A stretch of DNA of 64,000 bases from Holacanthus passer (lineage: Eukaryota; Chordata; Actinopteri; Pomacanthidae): contig JAFREQ010000009.1 in the NCBI GenBank assembly GCA_025331565.1, forward strand, positions 4,143,501 to 4,207,500, in the 5' to 3' direction. Below, piece by piece: positions 1 through 10,949 of this stretch (position 1 is its first letter; the number at the start of each line of letters is the position of its first letter). Below the pieces are notes generated by a model. The model saw only the letters and a list, made by a program, of their open reading frames with translations. It had not been told where the DNA came from and ran no database searches. The translations under genes and the position numbers were made by a program.

Positions 1-660
1 TAGAGTAGGACTGAAGGTTAAAATTAGATAAGGGAAGATAATATGCAATAATACAATAAATACCAGTTGGACATTGGTGGACATGAATCTGCCAAAGACT
101 GCCCATCCTTGTTGGATTTGGACTGAAGGTTAAGATAAGATTTATTTTATAATGCCTACAAGTACTCATGTTGAATCTTTATTTCCTTTACATTTATCAT
201 GAGAGAGGCATGTTGAAACTGATGCATAAAAAGCACAGATTAGGACATAACAATTCACCAGAAGGCAGGAAATTAAGTGTTTGACTCTCAGAGTCTCATG
301 GGGCAGGACCCAACAGAGCCCTGCTTGATTGGAGTCCCCCAGGCACAGGGCCGCTGGCAAGGTGTGTCTCATTTTTCCACATTGGAGGTGGCAACCTAAG
401 TGTTGTCTCTGGACCATTTATTAATGGTTTGTGCACTCCATTTGTCCTTGAGCCCTGCTGCATCTTAAGTAGAGTCCAGCAGGCTGTAGGAGGGCAAATT
501 TCTGTGAGGTGATACCACACAAGAATATATATATAAATAATAAAAAAATCAAATAAATGATAAGAAATAAAATACAAAACAAAACAAAAGAACAGAATAA
601 ATTAATAAAATAACATCAATATATATAAACGTCTAACTTAACGTTCACGTTGTACAAGTG
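1..660. other. gene-less AT-rich upstream stretch
   Basis: No supportable gene. A 14-base direct repeat (ggactgaaggttaa) occurs at 8-21 and 120-133. A less AT-rich patch at about 290-490 holds two overlapping - strand open frames with no family resemblance that I recognise; it could be an old retroposon piece. Positions 520-645 are nearly pure A/T with homo-A stretches. This ends abruptly at the promoter-like block that follows. Confidence 0.5.
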
Positions 661-675
661 AGGAAGATGATATGT

Positions 676-697
676 CACTTCCGGCAGCCATCTTTGT
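676..697 (+). promoter_or_regulatory. ETS + YY1-like core promoter motif pair
   Basis: Positions 676-684 read CACTTCCGG, a consensus ETS/GABP site. They are followed directly by CAGCCATCTTTG (85-97 of the line starting at 601), the reverse complement of the YY1-type core AAGATGGC. Abutting ETS and YY1 sites are known from TATA-less housekeeping promoters and sit at or just after the start site. The block is followed by CpG-containing sequence (gacgcgac at about 710) and by splice donors on the + strand, while - strand downstream sequence is A/T desert, so a + strand promoter is the better reading. Inference from motifs only. Confidence 0.5.
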
Positions 698-833
698 TTG
701 GATCTGTAGACGCGACTTGGAAAGCAGGTAAACTATAGAAACAAGCAAATAAAAAAGCATGTCATATACTGCAGTGGACTGAATAGTTTGATCTGATGGG
801 AGGAGGATCCCTGAAATATCTTTTACAACTGCG
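690..833 (+). other. candidate non-coding first exon(s)
   Basis: Downstream of the ETS/YY1 block, splice donors lie at 728 (AAGCAG|GTAAAC) and 834 (CTGCG|GTAAGT), and a third GTAAGT is at 1021. An acceptor-like TATACTGCAG ends at 774, so this may be one exon with alternative donors or two small exons (to 727; 775-833). No long open frame is present, so it would be 5' untranslated sequence. The start at about 690 is a guess from motif position. The gene it belongs to is unknown; the nearest + strand exon candidate is at 10.88 kb. Confidence 0.35.
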
Positions 834-2760
834 GTAAGTGTTGTTAAACGGCTTGCAGGTTGTTTGAAACTTTGCTATGATTCACTGTGAAGGACGCTCT
901 TAACGTCAGTAACGGCTGCTTGCTAGCTAACAGGGTTGGTTCAGTACAGGTGACACGACACAGGTAAACGGTAGCTGAGACACGGGACTTTTGATATTTG
1001 ATTAAAAGCTAATGTGACTCGTAAGTAAACCTGTTTTTGTTCTCGAACTGTAAGGGTAAAATGCGCAGTATGGGCTGCTTGTTTTGAACGCAAGTAAGCT
1101 AACGTTACCTAATTAAGTGGGCAAAAACATGCTAACATGTTAGCTAGTTAACTTCAGTATGAGCTCTGTGCTTTTGGCTAATTGACATGCTGTCACCACA
1201 GTCTCTTCTTTGTTCTTTGACTTTGTGTTTTGTCAGGCTTATTGGTTACATTTGTGGTCATATGGTTTTATATCACTTTGATTAATGTTTATTAACTTTT
1301 GTAAAGGCCGGGTATCAGCCAGCTTTTAGGCCCTGCAAATACAGTTCAGGTTCTTGGTTTTGCACGATTGCAGTAAAGGAAAACTGATCATGCACAGGTA
1401 TGTTTGTTGCTGACAATGCTGATTAATGTTCAAAATATAATCACAGTTCCCATCTTCCTGGAAAACCTGGAAAAGTCATGGACTGTGTCTGAAATTCACT
1501 TTTTGACTGACCATGAAAAAATCCGCTGGCCAAAATAATAAATTGCCTTTTTATGTCACACATACACAGTTATCAGAGCTAAGATAATTTCCCCCACATT
1601 AATGATGTTAACATCACTTTAGTATTTTAAGGTGCAGATTTTTAATCCAAATTTTTCCCTTTAACAATGAATGCCAACATTTTTGTAACTAACTGATATT
1701 TTTGTATGTAACATGGCTTAACAAAGGTGTAAATTATGTCAAATAAATGGGCAGATATTTTTGTCTATGATATTCAAATAAGTGTGCTAGCTTACATAAT
1801 AAAAGTCATAATGATGATAATGATAATGATGGTGATGGCATTTATAAAGACATTTTCAGCACTCAGAAAGAAGTATTGGTTGGTGAATATAGCTTTATTT
1901 TCAAATAGAGTGAGTATAATAATTGTTGTTTGAGTAGACTTTTCTTATTTTAGTTGTTCTCTTGAGCAGTGCCACATCTGCTGAGAGATTGAAAGTCACC
2001 TGAGTGAAGAGGGAATGACTAATATTTGGTTGACAGACAGACCGGTATCAGCATACCTTATATGTTCTAGTCCTTTATCAGTTGTTATTGGCCTTTACTT
2101 CACTTTAGACTCCCTGTCATCTTTACTCTAGACCCACAGCGATTTGACAGATCAGGTGCACAACTTTGACTGATTACCTTTTCATTATCTGCTTGCTTTT
2201 GATTCGTTTGTCCAAAAAAAATATCAATCATGCTGTTTTGCTTTGTACAAGAGTCAAGACTCAATGTGCATAATCTGCCACCAAGTCTTTGGTGTTTTGT
2301 GTGCACAGTTGTTAAAAGAAAAGCTCATTTAGTTGAAATAAAGCCAACATGTTATTCCTAGGATGTAGCTGCTCCATAGACAACACAAATGAGAACATCT
2401 GCCATTACGCTTTAGCTTTCAACTTATCATGTTAGAGATTATACTCTTTTATTTCTGCTTTTACAGTTCTTTTAACCATCTGTGGACTTTTCCACTTTAT
2501 ACATGTTTGCTGGTTAAACATCACGGTTTTGGCCCGGCAAATTCAGGTCAACATATAAAATAAAACCTTTGGGCTTTTTTGCACATGTACAAGATAAAAT
2601 TTCCTTCAAGTGATAACTGCTTTGAAGTGTTTGAAATTAAATAACTTGTGAGAATTTCTGTAGATATATAGTGTTTTATAACCCTGCCTTTTGGACATTT
2701 GCAAAATCAACATGTTTGCCTTCACAGGTTCAGATGTTTGTTCTCATTTTTCTGACTTTG
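834..2760. other. intron-like sequence, no gene
   Basis: Mostly AT-rich unique-looking sequence, with several GCTAGC/TTAGCTAA words at 920-1180 and an impure ATGATR tract at about 1807-1840. An open frame at 1736-1933 owes its length to that tract. Nothing else is supportable. Confidence 0.5.
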
Positions 2761-3015
2761 GGTGGCTGTGACTCCGCGAGTAGAGTGGGTTGAGGTTGGC
2801 GGTTAAATCCCAGGCTCCCCCTGTTCACATGTTAGATAAGATAAGATAAGATAAACCTTTATTCGTCCCTCAGTGGGGAAATTTGCATTTGCATGTTGGA
2901 GAGTCCGGTGCAAGACATTGAACCGCAATTGCTCCCAGTGGTTAGCATGGTGCATGGTAGTTTGGAGCCATTGGTGTATGTGAGTGTGAATGGGTGAATG
3001 ACAGCGAAGCAACTA
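2761..3015 (+). repeat. tRNA-derived SINE, split by an insertion
   Basis: The left part (2761-2833) begins ggtggctgtgactccgcgag (A-box region) and carries gcggttaaatccc at 2799-2811, a B box one base short of GGTTCRANNCC. The right part (2892-3015) continues with the body typical of a very common teleost SINE: 'caagacattgaaccgcaa', 'ttgctcccagtgg' and 'gtgaatgggtgaatg'. The join is interrupted by a 58-base insertion (separate entry). Family recognition is from memory of teleost genomes; the box positions are read from the sequence. Confidence 0.75.
2834..2891 (-). mobile_element. 5'-truncated retroposon tail nested in the SINE
   Basis: Read on the - strand, this 58-base piece is a 'ttccccactgagggacgaat' stretch followed by aaagg and a (TTATC)n tail, the kind of 3' end common on teleost LINEs or SINEs. 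It is flanked by CATGTT at 2828-2833 and again at 2892-2897, a 6-base target duplication. The SINE sequence resumes in register after it. The insertion is therefore younger than the SINE. Confidence 0.65.
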
Positions 3016-3029
3016 TACAGTGTGATCAA

Positions 3030-4826
3030 TCTGTCAATCATTACCATCTGCTAAGCTGAATCAGACATGAGATCAGTCATCTCGTGATCATTGTAGTTAC
3101 TAGATGAAGGTCAACAATTGCCTCACTCTTTAATTATATGGCCTTTGCTGAGTGATAAAGTTCCTCAGCTCTTTTTCCTCAAAGCTTAATATTATATTTC
3201 ATGAACATCTAATAATTTATTTTCTTTTAGCTGACTTTGAACTGAAATCGTGTACATACACTATATAGGGTGTCTTGCTAATGCTATATATCCGCATTGT
3301 GGCTTAGGCATTAAGTTTTAGTTCAGATGTTCTTTTTTGCAGTGAATGTTTTTTCTAACTCTTTTTCTAGTTTAGTAATCAGTTGAACTCCAGCTTGATT
3401 TACAGTGCAGTCAGAAAGTATTAGGACAGCGATATGCCATTCATAGTTTTAACTTTAACACTGCAGTCTTGGCTTTTTGCTTTAAGGTCGTTCATGGTTG
3501 TCCATCTTGGGTGAGCAATATAGAAATCTAAACATAAACATGTGTTTTACACTTTAGACCAATATATTTTTTGAACATGATGATCTAAGCATATCTTAAC
3601 ATGTCTGAATCATCCCAAACAAAATCAGAAAAAAATGAAATTATTTCTAAGAAGTGCTATCATGGGACCATACTGTGATAACAGCAGTATGTGAAAAGAA
3701 AAACAGGTTTTTGATAAATTATTTAACACGGTTTTAATTATTAAAGAAAATGACTCCAAGTGAAAGATCTTAATATGGATTAATCATCTTGAAAAGCAGT
3801 CTTGGCCAGTGAACAGTGTAGTCTGATTTAATCATGTGCTGGAGGAGGAGGATATACTGCAGGTGACTGAGGCCTGGCCTCACAGGGCTCATGTGAGAAA
3901 TCTTACAGTCCACTGTCTTCAAAGTTTTCTGTACACCTTTCTGTTACACCTCCAGCATTTATCAATTCTCTTTGACCAATGTGTTTTTTTTCCTTTTTCC
4001 TATAAATTTGTCTAGTATACTTCCACCGAATTAAGCCATGCTTAAGTACTTTATATACTGCTGGCAAGCTTAATCTATAATAATACATCATTATTAAATG
4101 GTTGACTTATTTTTTATATTAATTATCTGAATTTGCAACATAACTAGTAACTGATGTTATCAAATGCTGTGGAGTGCAATATTTTCCTTCGCTAGTACTA
4201 AGTACTAGTACCTCAAAACTGTATTAAGTACAATGTTTGAGTGTGTGTGTCGGGGGGGGGGTCGTACATAGCTGTAGCCTTGGCTGTTGCTTATCACGGG
4301 ATCATCATCAAGGGAAAGAGTGCAGTCCGGTGTTGCTTTTGCAGCCATCAAAAGCACAAGTCCAAACCGTTGTGCCAAAATCGAAAAATACTAATTAGAG
4401 GGTTAGCAATGATTTAAAACTTGAATACTAAAACTAAATGATGTATTGAGCTATTTCCAACCCATGAAATGCCGATTTTTATAAATTTGGTAAGAAATCT
4501 CAATATTAACACCAGCACTAACGTGTTTCATCACAGCACAGTCATGTAATCCTGATTTATCAGATTTTGTTGGATACTTAGGACAAAGCCGACAATGCAT
4601 CTGCATATACAGTATCAAGTCATTATTCTCCACCCAGCTGTAGATTTTTCTACAAGATCCAAATAATTTAAATAAATTTCAATGTGTATCTTGTTTTTGG
4701 ATTGACTGCTGTTTCATCCATGAAGTAAACAAGCCTGTCATGAGGATAGGCACAGGCAGAGCAGAACCAAGAGTAGAGCAGACAGCAGTAATGTCGCTTG
4801 TGTAGCAATGTCTGGAAAATTATTTA
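3030..4826. other. intron-like sequence with one Tc1-type end
   Basis: At 3404-3436 'cagtgcagtcagaaagtatt' followed by aggacagcg resembles a Tc1-like inverted terminal repeat, but no partner end was found, so it is an isolated relic at best. A short GT tract runs into ten consecutive Gs at about 4243-4261. The rest is AT-rich with no supportable gene. Confidence 0.4.
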
Positions 4827-5559
4827 GATCAGGTGTGACTGAACTTTTTTGATTATGGGCCATACACTGAAAAATTGGAGTCACGGGCCAAACATTAGTA
4901 AAGATGGGTTAAGATAATTCTTTATTGATATAAGTAAATGCATAGTTTTCAACCATCTAAAATATGTGTTCTATCAAAATAACTATGCAACACTACTAAA
5001 CAGTAACAATAACACTTGTTATTACTGGAGTAGTTTATTGGTGTGCCCTCGTATTAGTAATAATAAGCATTTCTATATTCTGTAATGTGTCTGTAAAGTG
5101 CAGTCTGTTCTGTGGAACAGGCAGAAATGACCAAATATTGGTTTCTGTTCATGGCCAAAACACTCACCTAAGATTATGATGCTGTGTGTAAATCTATAAG
5201 ACTATTATTAAGATTTAACAAACAGCACAGGTAGAAATGGTAAAGTATTGGTGGGTAAGACAGAGATAATTTCACTAAATTTCAATATTAATGTGTTTAA
5301 ATAACAGGACAAAATAATAGCCTGGACACAAAATATGAACAAGAGAGCATTTCAGCAATGGGACCAGACAGTCACGTGGAAATATTCAGACCGGTCCTTG
5401 TGTAATTCTTGCAGATAGGTCAGGCTGGATGCTGAAGAGACAATAAACAAAAAGACAGAATTTGTACAGTTGGAGAAAGTCTAATACTTATACAAATAGA
5501 AACACACTGAGTGAGCTAGTGAGGCACACACAGACACACACACGCACACACAGTTGGTC

Positions 5560-6480
5560 AACTTAGTTTTCAGTTGGCTTTTGTTCAGAGTCATCGGAGA
5601 AATGATTTGCTCGTGCATGTATGTTGAGCTGAACAGACTCATCATTGGTGTTGCATTGTGCTGCATTAGATGAGACCTGGCCTTTTCCGAACCCTGGTTA
5701 AACTCAGGCAAAGTGAGAAGCTGATGTCGATTCTGCAGAGCATCATCGTATTGCTTTTGGATCACCTCCAATTGCACACTCTCATCCACTTCTGCTACGT
5801 CAATCGAGAAGGGAGTTTCAAAGAGCTTGATGTCTTTTTCAGTGGCAGCAAAGTCTTGAAAGCGCTGATTGAATTTTGTCAGAAGAGATGTGATCACCGA
5901 CACATATTTCACCTTTTTTGCAGAAAGGTTGGCATCTGGGAGAGCAACCTTCCCTTCCGACAGTGTGAGGAAGTGGGTAACATTGAAGTTGCCTAGTTGC
6001 ATTTTGAAGAGCTTCACAGTGAACACTTTCAGGTGTACGTACAGCTGAGGCATAAGCTGGCCTTTGCCTTGAGAGGCTCTTGTTCAGTGTGATAAGACGT
6101 CTTGTCAGATCAACTCTAAAAGCCTGGTCTGCCAACCATAGAGAGTAAATCTAGTTCATAAAAGAGTTTGGACGCTTGACTGAGCCATTGCATGTCAGAG
6201 TTGTAGATTATGTCTTGATATTCAGCATTTTCTGTGACTAAGGGCTCGTGCTCAAATTCGGTTCATAATTTTCACATCACTGAGCAGAACTGCCCTGGTG
6301 GATAATATAGTGCACTGTCATGAACTTTCCTGCGTAACATGAAAGCCGTCTTGTTCTGTTTGCTCGTCATTGCTGGAGCTTTATATATGCTAGTGAGAGA
6401 TGCTGCAAGAGCAGAGGGGCTCACAGCCTTGTAGAGTAAGTGAGAGAGAGAGCGTGCCAAGTTTGTTGTCCTGGGTGGAA
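5560..6480 (-). pseudogene. hAT transposase relic (GTF2IRD2/ZBED-like type)
   Basis: Broken - strand coding sequence of the hAT transposase family that also gave rise to GTF2IRD2- and ZBED/FAM200-like host proteins. In order on the - strand: a TSKQNKT patch near 6350; a 'YPPGQFCSVM' patch near 6280, equivalent to the 'CIIHQ..LC..' block; a 'MQWLSQ' patch near 6200, equivalent to 'VRWLSRG'; 'LTRRLITLNKSL' near 6080, equivalent to 'LNxLNxxLQG'. A long open C-terminal part follows (6053 to about 5560) with 'FNQRFQDF', 'LFETPFSIDV', 'QLEVIQKQYDD' and the dimerisation block 'MMSLFSSTYMHEQ' plus 'MTLNKSQLKTKLT'. Frames shift and stops intervene, so it is not functional. A 'gggccatacactgaaaaat'-type segment at 4830-4900 may be the outer end of the same element. 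Family membership is from motif order and is fairly certain; exact ends are not. Confidence 0.8.
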
Positions 6481-6544
6481 GCCGGTCTGTCTGATGCAGC
6501 AGTCTGGCCAGTCCTTGCTGGGTCTTTACTTGACATGAGTTACC

Positions 6545-9214
6545 TTATTTAGTATCAGGACAGTCATTTAACTTCAGTTTTATTTCAAGTAAGGATAACG
6601 CATGGTGATATCAAATTCAGCATGTTTGTAACTGTAACATATTGTAATATAACACCTATGAAATGTTCCCCATTGCTTGGGTTTGGCATGTCTTTAGTTA
6701 GAACATCCAAACGTAGCACAAAAATCAGTCATTTTCTACTATTTGAATGGTTCAGAACCTGCTAAAATATGGTGGCGGCAGAGATGCATGTCTCATCTCA
6801 TCAAATGCATTGTCTGTTGTATATATTTATGAACGATCTCTACTATATTAGAAAGTGAAATGGTGTTTTCAATTTATCAACCCAAACCAAACCCAAATGA
6901 ACCCCCAAGAAACGCATTAAGAAACACTGCCAAAATACGAGTGAAACGCAGACTGGAAAAAGAATATCCCTTGGCTAACTTTTGATGAGGAACAGCACCT
7001 CTTGTTCTGTCACTGGTGCAGGGAGGCTCCAGAAAAGATTGGAGGAGACAACACTTATATACTAAGTCCTTTTTTAAGGTGATGTCTGCTTACATACCCT
7101 AGTTCTGGCCAATCACTTCAATCTGTTACCATCTGTTAAAGAACATATCAGTCTTTTGGACTCTGCTTGTGCTTTGTGTAAATCACAACTAAAACTACAA
7201 ATAGTTTTTGTAGTTTTGTAAAACAGATTTATACTGAATGAACAGTATGAATTTAATAAGTATGATAATATCAATTTACAGAGGTTTGTACTGCTAAGGT
7301 GTTATGGCCCTGCAATTTACCATTATGGGCAAATAAAATATTTTTCTGAAAAAACATTTCTTGTTAAGGTTTGAAAGAGGCCCTTTCATTTGGAACATTA
7401 ATTTGTTTTGCCAGTTACATACCCATTTAAGTGATGAACTCCACTACTTGTGGCTGTTTTCAAAGATAGTAACAGATGTTTTATGCTTGTTCCATAATCT
7501 TTAGGCTGGTACTACAAAACTTTCAACCTCTGTAGCACCAGTGCTGTGTACAGAAAAGTTAACATACAGCCCTGAAGGAAAATGGAAGTTGAAGCACTGA
7601 ATTTTATGTAGTTATAGTTACAACAAACATACATGTGACTATGCATTAGCCAGTTAATTACAACTTAGTCTTGACCTTTTTCCAAATCACATCTTAAGTT
7701 TGCCCTCCCTTTTAGGTTAACACTGGTTTCAGTTCATGCCAAACAGTATAAAAATCAACTTTTATTCAAGAGTGTTTTTTATTTCTTTAGTCATAGAAAT
7801 GCAAAACATGGAACATGGAAATGTAGAAAAGGGGTGACCTCCAGAACAAACACTTAACTTATAAGTAATATTGTCTTAATGTTCAAAATGAACATGCAAA
7901 CCAAATGTGGCTAAAGTGATTTAGTAATTAGGTAATGTGCTAGAACTGATGTGGAAATTAAAAACTCAAAAGTCACATTTGGTAAAAGTGACTTAGGAAA
8001 TTCAAGAATCAACACTGACATCAGTGTTCCCTCTACATAGGGCCATCTGTGTCAGTTTTATTGCGGCTGTCACAGAATCATAAATAATGAAAATTTCATT
8101 ATGACGCCTTAAATCAAATCATATAGCTGCACCAAATGGCATGACTGGAGAAAATCCCACAGCTGCCAGGAATCCTGTGAAGAGAAGTTTGACAAGGCCG
8201 AAAAGTAGATATTTAAAAGTGTTTTTATCAGTCACTTTCAGCCCTGTTCAGACAGAATTATTTAATAAACAACATTAGAAAAATTTAGTTATGTAGTAGT
8301 TCACTACACACTCATCTTTCTGGACAGATGAAATCAGGAATGCACAAGTACTCAGAGTTCGAACTTAAAGTGTATGGTGTCTCTTTGGACAGGCCCTTAA
8401 TTATCAGAGCTCCAACAAGCTGATAAACAGCAAACATTTGGGGCTGGAATTAATATTGCGTAGGGGGAAATCACAATTGTGCGCCAAATTGCATTAAATT
8501 CTAATTCGTGCAATACTTAGATGACCATAATTACTTAAATACCCTATTCCTTAGTGTATTTAATTCAGCTACACTCATGTGATGCTGATTACAGTCAAAC
8601 AATTGATCTTTTCTAGGAAGCATCCTAAGCACGTTTCAATGTTGAGGTTTATCAGCCAAAATAACCAAGCACACCTACAGATAAGTGGGTGTACAGAGCT
8701 TTGAAAAGGCTACTAGTTAACCACTACAGACACACAGTTTATTACAGAGAGACATGAATATAATGATAATTATCATTGTTGTTATTGTGGTTGCATGTAT
8801 TTTTTTCTTCAGGTATAGAAGACATAGAAGTTATTTGAGTTAAGTTCTGCTGGGTTCTCTTTCCGCCAAATCTATGGCCTGTATACATTGATACTATAAT
8901 TTTATTTCCCTCCTCTCCTCATAAATCTGTAGATATACGTTTATTTCCTGTGTGCAGAACTACTGGGAGTATAAATTCTTGATATAAGCTTCCTCTTTGA
9001 TGGATTGTGCTGCTGCTTTAAGGAGATTGTCTTTCAAAAACATTGACATATGACAGTGTCTAGTGTATACTTACTTTACAGATATTTTGAGTATGATCAG
9101 ACTATACATAATTTTTCCTCACAGAAAGAAAGTAATTACAGAAGGGTTTTCCAGCCACACATTTCCTATTTTTATACGTTTTAAATAGCCTTGACTACAA
9201 GACTTTTTTCAGTT
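6545..9214. other. intron-like sequence, no gene
   Basis: AT-rich unique-looking DNA. The inner part up to about 7040 could be the remaining, unrecognisable portion of the hAT element. No frame above background and no convincing exon. Confidence 0.45.
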
Positions 9215-9310
9215 GTGATCTGATTCTGGTACCTGAATTTGGATAGCTGCCGATATTGTGTCCTGATCCGATACCATTGTTTAATTTGATTTATACGTGG
9301 AAGAGACTGG
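9215..9310. repeat. short non-autonomous DNA element relic
   Basis: 'gatctgattctggtacctga', 'gctgccgatattgtg' and 'cctgatccgatacc' recall the widespread teleost repeat rich in 'ggtaccgat...gatccgatac' words, probably a hAT-type non-autonomous element. Only a degraded fragment is present and the ends are unclear. Confidence 0.35.
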
Positions 9311-9319
9311 GCTCATTCT

Positions 9320-10880
9320 CTTATGTGTAAGGCTATCTGGCTTGAATCAAACATTGCTTTTCTAACTTTGTAAAAAAACATATTTTTCTAAAGATTTTTC
9401 TAAATTGTTATTTATTATTAAAATAATAAATATGACATATCTTTCAGGCTCAGTTTTACTTCCAGGGTTTGGATATTTTTTTAATGTTTTGACTGGTATA
9501 GTGGTCTTAATGCAGAAATTGATATCATCTGTAATATTCAAGTTCAAGTTCATTCTAGTTCAAAATGTATAAGTTACTAATTGAGTACCATAGCAGACTG
9601 TTTATGATTTTATTTCATAAATACATTTGACATATATACATGAATTGGCAGGGCCTGCTGTCAGGGGCAATTGTCTCTTCAGTCACTGATAGTTGATATG
9701 GTATATAAATTGGCACAAGCCTACTGCAGTATCCACTATATTCATAACAGCAACACATTTGCTGTTTTTTAAAATGAGCATCGTGGTGTAATGCCAATCC
9801 CAATTTATCTCTGGTAAAATAACTAATGTAGCATGGCTTACCTAGTCTTAAGCAATTAAAAATAATAATGGCTTACATTTTGCTTACAAGATTTCTTTCT
9901 GGACAAGAACATTTTTAAAAACCCACCTGATTTGTGGGTTAGGCAAAAAGGATGAAAGAGTGAAAGTGAGATAAATTGAAAGCACAGCTGAGACCTAATG
10001 CAGTGTGTTTAAGCTCTGACAGGATCAGAGATATCATGTCATTTCACCCTCTGATGGAGAGGAGAGGAGAGCAGAGGAGAGGAGAGGAGAGGAGGGAAGC
10101 CTGTAGGTGTGTCGTGTCGACATATGAGCTAATCCACATTTGAAGTGCCTGCATGTGTGGGAGTGTGCAGCAACAGTTGGTGGTAAAATGGTTTGACTTA
10201 ATTAAACTGAAAAGTAATGTCCATCTGCACTGGTTTGCTGAAAGAGTGTCATGTAGGGTATCAGTGAGTGTGCATGTGTACGTCATAGTAGATAGAAAAG
10301 AGTTTGTTCACTGCAATCAAATGAGCTCTGAGTCAGAGGTTTTCTCTCCCTCCCCTCACATCTCATCCCTCTCCTCTCTCATTTGTCTTTGCTCGCTGCA
10401 TTGATGTCTTCCCTATTACCTCTGATTTGGCTTGTCTGGTTGTGAATACCTAATCATGCTGAAGATGCCACACTTTCATTCCTTGAAGGCTTTATTCTTT
10501 CTCTCCTTTCCTCTCATCGTTGGCATGACACTTACTCCTTGCTGGGAGGAGGGAGATGAGCCACGCACAGTTCATGCAAACATTAAAAAGCCCATGTGTG
10601 TCATGACCTTATTTGCTTGCCTGTCTACACACAGACACACACCTCTGCGCATGTTTTGTAGATGAAATATGGAGGATAAGGATAAGGATTTTTTAAGGAC
10701 AAGAATGCCCATAAGAACAGACATTCAAGTACCCCAATACCTTTATTTATTTATTGATTGCATTGATTTGTTTTTTTCCGATATTTCCTCCTTTTACTCA
10801 AACAGGCTTGTCTGGCCTCAATGTGTCAATATTTTTCGCTAAGGCAATCCTGAGGCTCCTAACACTTTTTTTTTTTTTTT
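9320..10880. other. no gene; GGAGA microsatellite at 10057-10097
   Basis: Positions 10057-10097 are an impure GGAGA repeat. Otherwise AT-rich. Overlapping short open frames on both strands at 10.04-10.66 kb show no domain and include simple-repeat sequence, so they were not called. Confidence 0.5.
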
Positions 10881-10883
10881 AAG

Positions 10884-10947
10884 ACAGCACTGAATGCCTA
10901 CACACCTCGTCTTCATCAGACAACCTGTGCTGCTCCTCTGGAATAAG
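10884..10947 (+). other. candidate small exon with in-frame ATG
   Basis: A 17-T tract followed by AAG forms a strong acceptor at 10881-10883, and GGAATAAG|GTAAGA is a strong donor after 10947. An ATG at 10894 gives 18 codons (MPTHLVFIRQ...LLLWNK) ending exactly at the donor in phase 0. A second frame is also open through the exon, so the coding status is undecided; it may equally be a second 5' untranslated exon of a gene starting near 0.7 kb. I recognise no protein family. Confidence 0.3.
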
Positions 10948-10949
10948 GT

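Noticed and set aside
3404..3436. Intact Tc1-like element
   Set aside because: Only one end-like sequence; no partner terminus or transposase within 2 kb.
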